From Agrostemma githago (taxonomy: Eukaryota; Streptophyta; Magnoliopsida; Caryophyllales; Caryophyllaceae), in contig OY288257.1 in the NCBI GenBank assembly GCA_958450325.1, positions 31,452,771 through 31,516,770 on the forward strand: a stretch of DNA of 64,000 nucleotides, read 5' to 3'. Below, in pieces: positions 57,182-64,000 of the stretch (positions are counted from its first letter, which is position 1; every line of letters begins with the position of its first letter). A program made the position numbers and the translations under genes. The notes beneath the pieces were generated by a model. It did not search any database. It was not told the DNA's origin and saw nothing but the letters and a program-made list of their open reading frames with translations.

Positions 57182-58307
57182 ACTACGGGATTTGCACTTT
57201 TAACCATTATGACCACCCACGGTGTGAAAAGGCCTTGGTTACCGAGTCTCGTCCCTTAGGTGACCGTGTTTAGGATTGTTTGATTAGTCCAAGTTCTCCA
57301 CTTTTTGTGGGTTTGAAGGGAAGGATGCTCCCCGACTCTCCCATTTCCCTACCTCCTACACATTTCCGCACAATAAAATTGCAATTTGTTGAATTCTCTC
57401 TTTCTTGTTATACAATGAAAATGCCAAAATGCCAAATCTTGCCAAAAGGGCAAAGAAAATAAAAAGAAAGAAAAAAATGAAAGAAAGAAAAGAAATGAAG
57501 AAAAAGAAAAGGCACAAAAGCCAAAAAGAAAATAGAAAAGAAGAAAAAGAATGGCATGGCAAAACAAAGCAAAAATGCAAAAGAAAAGAGAAAATGCCAA
57601 AAGAAAACCCGACTCACAAAAAAATAACCCCTACCTCTCAAAATAAGCCTTTTTCCGACCTTTGCCGCGAAGAGCGTACCAAAGGACCGAGTCCCTAGGA
57701 AGGATGATAGCGGCATTAGTCGGTCTTCCCTCATTTTGCATGTTTTTCCACCTTTTTACTTGGACTAGTTAGGCGGTTTTAGACATGGGATGACCCACTT
57801 GGCTTACGGTAAAGGGGGCGGGGTCTCACTTACCTACAGTGTCGACTAACACCGTGGTTCTTCACTTTTCCACTCCGCCGATCGTCCCGTAGTACGTCTT
57901 TAGAAAGTTAGGAGGACCTAGGTAAGTTACCAACGTTTTTGTTGCTTTGTCGTCATACTATTAGGGTTTAGTTCACCTTGGTTTGTATTGCTAGCTTGGG
58001 AACGTTGTCACTTACCTCGAGTCCTAAACCGGTGCTTCTTTCACCGCTTTTAGAGGGAAGCGGTATTTCTTTTGTTTTGGGTGCAACCGATTATGTGTTT
58101 GTTTGTGTGTTTGTTTGTTTATGTATTTTGTGTCCGGTTGCATCCACGGTTTTGTCGCAAGACCCAACTTGCCTTGCGGAGTGCACTTGTCCTCTAAGTG
58201 CACTCACGTGAGTTGAAGGGGCATAGGGTGCGCTAATACCCATTCGGCTAGTATAGTAGTTAGTTTGTGCTTACTGGAGGGCGAGTAAGGGTTAAGTGTG
58301 GGGGAGT
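57182..58307 (+). mobile_element. 3' internal fragment of element F, plus strand
   Basis: Starts ACTACGGGATTTGCAC, equivalent to about 12090 of B, and runs through the A/G-rich tract (57411-57625) to the polypurine tract AGTGTGGGGGAGT (58295-58307). It contains no gene. Confidence 0.8.
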
Positions 58308-58512
58308 TTATAAGTGTCATTTGTAGTGCCTATTTCGTAGTGTTTTGGTCCCATTTTCCTTGTAGAATCGCTCCTTGGGAGCGGTTTAGGGGCTTCTTAC
58401 GCTTCCTTTAGTTCGTTTCAGGTTCCCGGAACCGATTTGGAAGAGTTGGAGCAATTCCGACTCAATACATACACATTTTGGAGCCAACGAAACTAAGGAA
58501 CGATGACTCGAT

Positions 58513-61502
58513 CACTACAACAAAATCACCTTTTCGCGGCGATTATTTTTGTATTTCGTGGTGATTTTATTCGACACGAAAGTTTTTCCCATCGATTATG
58601 TATTCGTTGAGGTAGGTGGCGTTGCCGTAACCTTTCGTGGCGAATAATATATTCGCTGGGTTAGCTTCTTAAAATCGACGTGAAAGAAGATGAGGTTTAG
58701 TGGCAATTTTAGTGTCGATTATTACTGATGCGGTAAACAATATGATTTTCCCACTAATAAGAATTATAACGATTATATTCGACGCGATAAGTCCAATAAA
58801 ATGTCATTTAGTGACAATTGTTGTAATTGTATTTGACACGATAAGTATTACAAAATGTAGACTTTGACAATCGCAACAATTGCATTTGACACGATATGTA
58901 GTACAATTGCAACCATATACATAGTAGTAAATTGGTATCGATCTCGTTCAATACGAATTATCATCTCTATCTCTCAAATAAAAAAAACTGAAAGGACAAG
59001 TAAAAAAACACGACACTTTTTTATTACTCATAAAATCTCAAAAATTATACTCTGTATGTATCCAACATTTACTAAATTAAATTACTAAAAATAGGTCAAA
59101 AATAAGTGCAAACGGTCTCTTGAAAACAAAAAAAAATCACTACATCTTCAACCCCAAAGCAAAGATTCAACCCGTATATTCCGTGTTACATAGAGTAGTC
59201 GCGCCTCGAAAAACTGCAATAAACAAAGATAATGTATATACCAAGTTATTCCAAATTTTTATTCTTTTGCCACGTGCAAGTAAAGAAATCGAGTTTATTT
59301 ATGTATGTATTAACTACGAACCAATTATGTTAAAAATTAAATAAGAACATACCGTATTAGTATGATCATACCGTTACACAAAGGGAAGAAAAGCGAATTT
59401 TTGAGGGATTTGCTTCAAAACATCCATTGATTCAATCACTTCCATATAAAGGAATTCTTTGTGAAAGACAACTCCTGTCGAGATTTTCTAGGAACGATTG
59501 CAGTACATTGTATTACTGTCTCACCTGGTTTTTGGTAGCATCATTATCATTGCTTGAATTTCAAGCCGATCTCATCAATTTCATCTCCTATAACTCCAGT
59601 CTCAACAACCTGACCTACATACCCAAACAAGTCCAGACATATTGAAAATAAAACAAAAGGAAATAACAAGAGAATTCCAACAATGAGAGAGATAATGGAG
59701 ACATACGGTGTGCACATATGTTACATAAATATTTGATTTTCAGGAGCCCCACTTCTTGATGCAACTGAAACTGTCAAAGCTACACTTTCTGGAAGCACAT
59801 CTGGCCTTCCAGTTTCTGAGGTTTCTTTCTCCTCTCGTTGTATTCTTTATCATACATATAAACAGCTTCTTTGCATTGTGTGTCATTTTTTCTCTAAGTG
59901 CAATGATAATTTACTTTAACTTTTAGAAATCTTCTTATCCAGCTTAATTTTAAATACTAGACCCAAACTGGTATCAAATGACACATAAATTATCTCATAC
60001 AAATGCACCAAAATAGCTAACATCAACACAAGTATCAAAGGGACTGTTCTTATAGATGACAAGTTTGGTCGATTCGTTATAGTCATGTTCATGTGAAAGC
60101 AAACTAATGTCAGTCTTGGCTCGAATGTCTTTTTCAAAGGGAGGAAACTATACATGAGTATCATTGAAGGGCGAACTGGATAAAAATGAGCTAGCTACTA
60201 CAAATATCAAAGACATGTCAAGAAAAGATTACTCACAAAAGGGTCAAACTTATTGATCCAGAAAGGACTGAAGTTTAGTGGAGCTTCATCTATAAAAAAT
60301 TCCGCATAATGAAGTAAGAAGAGACCGCAGTCAGTTTAATTTTCTTGCTGTGGCAGCTGGCACAAAAAAAAACAGATTAAATGCAGTGATAGGTATCAAG
60401 TCTCCAACATATAAAGGGCTTGACAATTGTAATAGTTCATAACATCATTATGGCTGAAAATTCTGGAACATGTACAAGCATTACTGCATTAATATACGAG
60501 TAGCTATAATGATGTCTGTACATTAATAATTTTGAGAACTACTCAAAATTGTGTATACTCAAGAAAAGAAATGTGTTGACTGATAGCAACTTTATATGTT
60601 GAAGAAAGGGCAGTGATGTTTGGTGATTATTTAGGTTTTTTTTTCAATCATTGAAAGAATCATCAAAAAGCATAGAATCAATTTGCAATACCTTATACAT
60701 ATCAGTCTCGGAAGAAGAGTGACCGCCCTGGAGCCAAGTTGATAAAGTTTTATCATCTTCAGAAGCCTTACATTATTATCAAGGCAAACTGTATTTTGAC
60801 TATGAAATTCACAACTTTATCAAGAAACAAATTAAATCAAACAATAAACAACTCAATTACCATTAAATAAACTGAAGAGTGAAAAAAAGTCTCACACAAT
60901 TCAAGAACAAACACTAAATGCGAAAACCAAGACTTACAGTTCGATGATAATAGTGGGGAGCGAGCAGCAAACACCTACATACTATAAACCTCTTAAATCT
61001 AATTAACCTCAATTGACTACCAAAACAACAATAATAAATCATTTATTCAGCAAACCCTAAATTATCAAACATAAATAACTCACAAATCAAACATGTATAA
61101 ACACAAAATCAAAAAAAAAATCAGAGTCACAAATTATGAAACGCACCAGCAGTTGTAGATGGTTTTCAGATCTGAGAAACAGGAAGTAGAGTGGTGATGG
61201 TGAAGGATTGTTGTCGGCGACGAAGGAATGCGATATCAAGGTCGAGAAGAGAGGTTAGCAAGGAGGAAGATATCGTGATATATATCACTGAATGTTAATT
61301 TTTTTTTATTAAGGAACGGTTTTAAGTAGGCGGACATTATTAGGGTTGTGGGGGAGATAACTTGTCAATTGATTGGGTTTATTTGTGTCAATTCACATTT
61401 GTTACAATAAGTGGTGATTTAAAAGGAATAAAGTATATTAATTATGACGATTTATCAATCGTCAGGAAATAATTGCCGCGAAAAGGCGTTTTTGTTGTAG
61501 TG
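58513..61502. mobile_element. CACTA (En/Spm) DNA transposon, non-autonomous, 2990 bp
   Basis: Both ends begin CACTACAACAAAA in inverted orientation; the inverted repeat is about 32 bp with a few mismatches and includes CCTTTTCGCGGC. Target duplication is GAT (58510-58512 and 61503-61505), 3 bp as expected for CACTA. The empty site reads CGATGCC in the B LTR. Subterminal repeats (TTGACACGATAAGT, ATTCGACGCGATAAG and TTTGACACGATATG variants) lie at 58770-58900. No transposase ORF is present, so it depends on an autonomous relative. Confidence 0.93.
59744..59820 (+). other. Possible captured host exon inside the CACTA element
   Basis: A 77-base segment preceded by TTGATTTTCAG and followed by GTTTCTTT, matching splice acceptor and donor signals. 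One frame is open across it (APLLDATETVKATLSG, then STSGLPVSE). The composition is more codon-like than the AT-rich DNA around it. CACTA elements often carry gene fragments. I do not recognise the source gene. Confidence 0.35.
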
Positions 61503-62914
61503 GATGCCTTGGAGTCGACCCCGAAACCTTGGGACCCAATCCCGAGCCTCCGAGACCCGATCCCGAGACCCGAGAATCGGTGAGAAGTCCATGAGAACCA
61601 AGGAGGGACCAAAAAGATCATAATGGAGGCCTACAAGGCTCATCCCGTTCGGGATGAGGTGCACAAACAAGGAAGCCACTGACCAGGGCCCATCCCGATC
61701 GGGATGGTGGCGTCCCGACCGGGACCGACCTCGTCTTGACCGGGACCACCCGGTCTCGGCCGGGACGGGCCTGCTGTTGCACGCCTTGCTTTCTTTTCTT
61801 CTCCCTTTCATTTGTAACCCTATATATACTCTTTCCTTGTTATGTAAAGCATATGCACTTCATTAGACCTTAAACCCTAGACTACTTTAGGTTAGATTAG
61901 ATTAGATTAGTGTAGATTAGTCGATAATTAGTAGTTAATCTTAGATTAGTACTTGTATTAAGGAAATTCTTCAACATCTTCTCTAAGCTTGACAACCTTG
62001 GATGTTTGTTTTGAGTTTTCTTCATTAATGCAAGTTTTGTTCTTTCTCCTTCACTAGTTTGGTATAATCCTCTTCTCTTCTACTCTTAATCTTGTTTTAT
62101 TCATTCAAGTTTGAATCTTTATCATTGTTTGTTCTTGTTCTTGTTAGTTTGGTTGAGTTTGTTTATGTTTGTTTTGTTTCTTATGATTGTTCCTCTTGTT
62201 CTTGTTAGTTCTAGATTAGATATGTTAGAGTAGTGTTCTTGCTAGGATTAGTAAGGTGATTAGGGTGTTAATTGAGTGATTAAGGGGTTTTTAGAGATGT
62301 TGGTGGAAGATTTGGGTTTCCTCTTGTTTGATGCACATCACAAGTTTGTGGAATTGCTTGAATGACTAAGTATGTACGAATGCTTGTTTTTCTTGCCTTT
62401 CTTTTGTGGGTGTTAGTTTGTTGTGGGTTCGGTCCCCTCACTAAGTTGCGAGAGCCCGTTGAGGACGATCCCTAGGCCGGTCTAAGTAGCGAGAGCCCGG
62501 ATTCGACCTAGGACCATAGCGCACTAGAACCCCGTTTGTTGTGTGTGTCGCCGAGATGGGTTCTAGGTGGAACCTCTAGGCGAGTCTAAGTTGCGAGAAC
62601 CCGGACCAACCTAGATCACCCTACTACCTCCTTCACTCAAGTTCTCCCTTGACCATTCCCTTACCCCTTTGACCCCGACCTAATCCTAGCCCGTTTTCCT
62701 AGTTGGTTCTCCTTAGCCATAGTAATAGTCTAGTCTTCTTCCCTCTCTACCATTCTTAGCTTAGTCCGTTGACTTAGTCTAGTATTTGGGCCGACCTAGT
62801 CTAGACGCCTCTTACCGTCCCCGTGGATTCGACCAGACTTACCCTATCTACCATAGGTTTAGCCGGTTATATTATTGACGGTTGGGATTCCACGACAAAT
62901 CCCTACCATCAATT

Positions 62915-62932
62915 TGGCGTCGTTGCCGGGGA
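62915..62932 (+). other. Primer-binding site, tRNA-Asp with one mismatch, element F
   Basis: TGGCGTCGTTGCCGGGGA, three bases after LTR F. One C to T change from the B site. Confidence 0.83.
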
Positions 62933-63165
62933 CGGTGCTAGTTTAGACTTTGTTTTCCTAGTTACTTGACTTTGTCTTTGTGTTTGTGTTTTCTTTTTTT
63001 TCTTTTGGTTACTTTGCTTCTTGTGTGTGTGGTTTATTTCTCTCTTGTCTAGTGCCCAAAAAGCACTAGACTTCTCACGTTTGTTCTTAGTCTACAGTTT
63101 GTGCTTAGAGGTGGTGATTATCTTCTTCTTGCAACTCAGAGCCGCTTAAACGGACGGTTGCTAGA

Positions 63166-64000
63166 ATGAGTGGTTTCCAATCGGGTATGGACTACGATTT
63201 TCGGGCAAGCATGGGGTTTGATATAAACTCCACGCACATGGAAGCCGATATGAGTTACCACTCTTCTTCCATGAACCAAGGGTATGACATGACGTCCCCC
63301 TACCACTATCAAGCTTCTTGTGGTGACTCTAGTGGGTATGAGCCTCAAGAATATGAAAACGGCTACCAACAGGTGAACGATTACCAATCCTACGAGCATG
63401 GTGACTATTACTCGAGCTATGATTGTGTACCCACCATGTTAAATCAAGATTCACCGTATGGAAGCCAATACCCCCAAGACCCACAATACTACCCTACACC
63501 CCAACCACAATATGAACCCCGTGACCCACAATACTACCAATCACCCCAACCTCACTACCAACAATATGATGCCCCCCCCCCCCTTGGGCATCATCAAGAT
63601 TATCAAGAAGCCTTACAAGACCCCAATGACCACCAATCGTCAAACTTGGAGTTTCATCAATCCATGCTTCAAATGCAACAAGAAATGGCCATCCAATTGC
63701 AAAAGAATAAGGAACTCTTGGCCCAAATTCGAAGGGGAAACAAGGCGAGTAATGCTCATTTAAATGCATTATCGGTTCAAACCGTAATGTCTTTATCCAG
63801 AGCATCATATTTAGATGGAGGGTGCCCACTTGAGAGAGAGGAGCAACCTAATCACGAAGCCGCCGATGTAGTTCCCTTTGATAGAGAGATTTGCTTTGAA
63901 GAACCTCAATCGTCTACCCAAAAAGAGACGAATGAGGAGATGACTCTTGGTGAAGGCATCGTTGGTGAAGAATTGGAGGAGGATAGTGAGTGGGATGGTT
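63166..64000 (+). CDS. Gag-like protein of element F, N-terminal part, open to window end
   Basis: ATG at 63166 in the same context as B (CGGTTGCTAgaATGAG). 278 codons are open to the edge. It follows the B protein closely (MSGFQSGMDYDFRASMGFD...). It has the Tyr/Gln/Pro-rich part, a proline run from a 12-base C tract (about 63572-63583), and a shortened Gln-rich helix (MLQMQQEMAIQLQKNKE), then the acidic part. Length differences from B are multiples of three. Function unknown, as for B. The remainder lies beyond the window. Confidence 0.75.
   Translation, partial: MSGFQSGMDYDFRASMGFDINSTHMEADMSYHSSSMNQGYDMTSPYHYQASCGDSSGYEPQEYENGYQQVNDYQSYEHGDYYSSYDCVPTMLNQDSPYGSQYPQDPQYYPTPQPQYEPRDPQYYQSPQPHYQQYDAPPPLGHHQDYQEALQDPNDHQSSNLEFHQSMLQMQQEMAIQLQKNKELLAQIRRGNKASNAHLNALSVQTVMSLSRASYLDGGCPLEREEQPNHEAADVVPFDREICFEEPQSSTQKETNEEMTLGEGIVGEELEEDSEWDG

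Larger units (their letters stand above)
54698..62911. repeat. Large inverted repeat of Athila-like LTR plus 3' internal DNA
   Basis: Left arm 54698-57181 (2484 bp): LTR E and adjoining 3' internal DNA, minus orientation. Right arm 57434-58512 plus 61506-62911 (2485 bp without the CACTA insert): the same sequence in plus orientation. The spacer is 252 bp (57182-57433) and consists of the next stretch of the same element on the plus strand. The breakpoint has a 4-bp overlap, ATTT (57178-57181). The arms resemble each other more than either resembles B, for example GTGCACTTGTCCTC. Confidence 0.85.
58308..62911 (+). repeat. LTR F (B subfamily), interrupted by a CACTA element
   Basis: LTR sequence 58308-58512 and 61506-62911, with the first bases TTATAAG instead of TGATAAG and the end CCCTACCATCA. 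It has a polypurine tract on its left and a primer site on its right, so it acts as the 3' LTR of one unit and the 5' LTR of the next. Palindromes start at 61643, 61693, 61713, 61734 and 61754; TATA-like at about 61820. Confidence 0.88.

Noticed and set aside
59916..60164. 82-codon minus-strand ORF inside the CACTA element as a transposase remnant
   Set aside because: No CACTA transposase motif is visible and the region is AT-rich; other ORFs of this size occur by chance nearby.

Overview
This is transposon-dense plant nuclear DNA, almost certainly from a eudicot with a large, repeat-rich genome. No ordinary host gene can be recognised. Nearly all of the sequence belongs to nested retroelements: Ty3/gypsy Tat-type and Athila-type LTR elements, plant L1-type LINEs, a second non-LTR family, and one CACTA DNA transposon. 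The species cannot be fixed from the sequence alone. The plant assignment rests on the Tat and Athila proteins, the DUF4283 L1 ORF1, the CACTA ends, and primer-binding sites matching plant tRNA-Asp and tRNA-Arg.

Layout. (1) 1-33404 is a three-level nest. Tat element A (minus strand, entered from the left edge) is split at 6959/29731 by Athila-like element B (plus strand, 6960-29725, 5-bp target duplication CAGGA). The 3' LTR of B is split by Tat element C (minus strand, 14260-29135, duplication CTCTT). A and C are the same family, and C is the youngest. Both carry gag-pol on the minus strand and an extra gene on the opposite strand between pol and the 3' LTR. In C this gene has a recognisable intron. 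(2) 33405-35935 is unexplained AT-rich DNA. (3) 35936-41439 holds minus-strand LINE sequence: pieces of a YLDDG-type non-LTR element, a nearly full-length but broken L1, and long (ATT)n tails. (4) 41440-51061 is Athila-like element D. It has gag and protease but no RT, RNase H or integrase, and it sits inside an (ATT)n tract. (5) 51062-53652 is a broken YLDDG-type non-LTR element. (6) 53653-64000 is a pile-up of Athila-like LTRs. LTR G is interrupted by a large inverted repeat made of LTR E plus adjoining 3' internal DNA and its mirror image F. The right arm of the repeat contains a 2990-bp CACTA element. LTR F is followed by a primer-binding site and a gag-like ORF that runs off the window.

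How the parts work together. A and C would once have made Gag, protease, RT with two RNase H domains and integrase, but both are now broken by stops. B, D and F lack polymerase genes, so if mobile they must have relied on proteins supplied by related elements. The most unusual structure is a set of 12-bp palindromes (consensus TCCCGNNCGGGA) at about 20-bp spacing. They lie upstream of the TATA box in LTRs of B, D, E and F, and again in an eight-copy, mirror-symmetric internal array with the same spacing in B and D. Other notable items are covarying hairpins in B/D and in the Tat LTRs, the spliced antisense gene of the Tat element, and the 2.48-kb inverted repeat.
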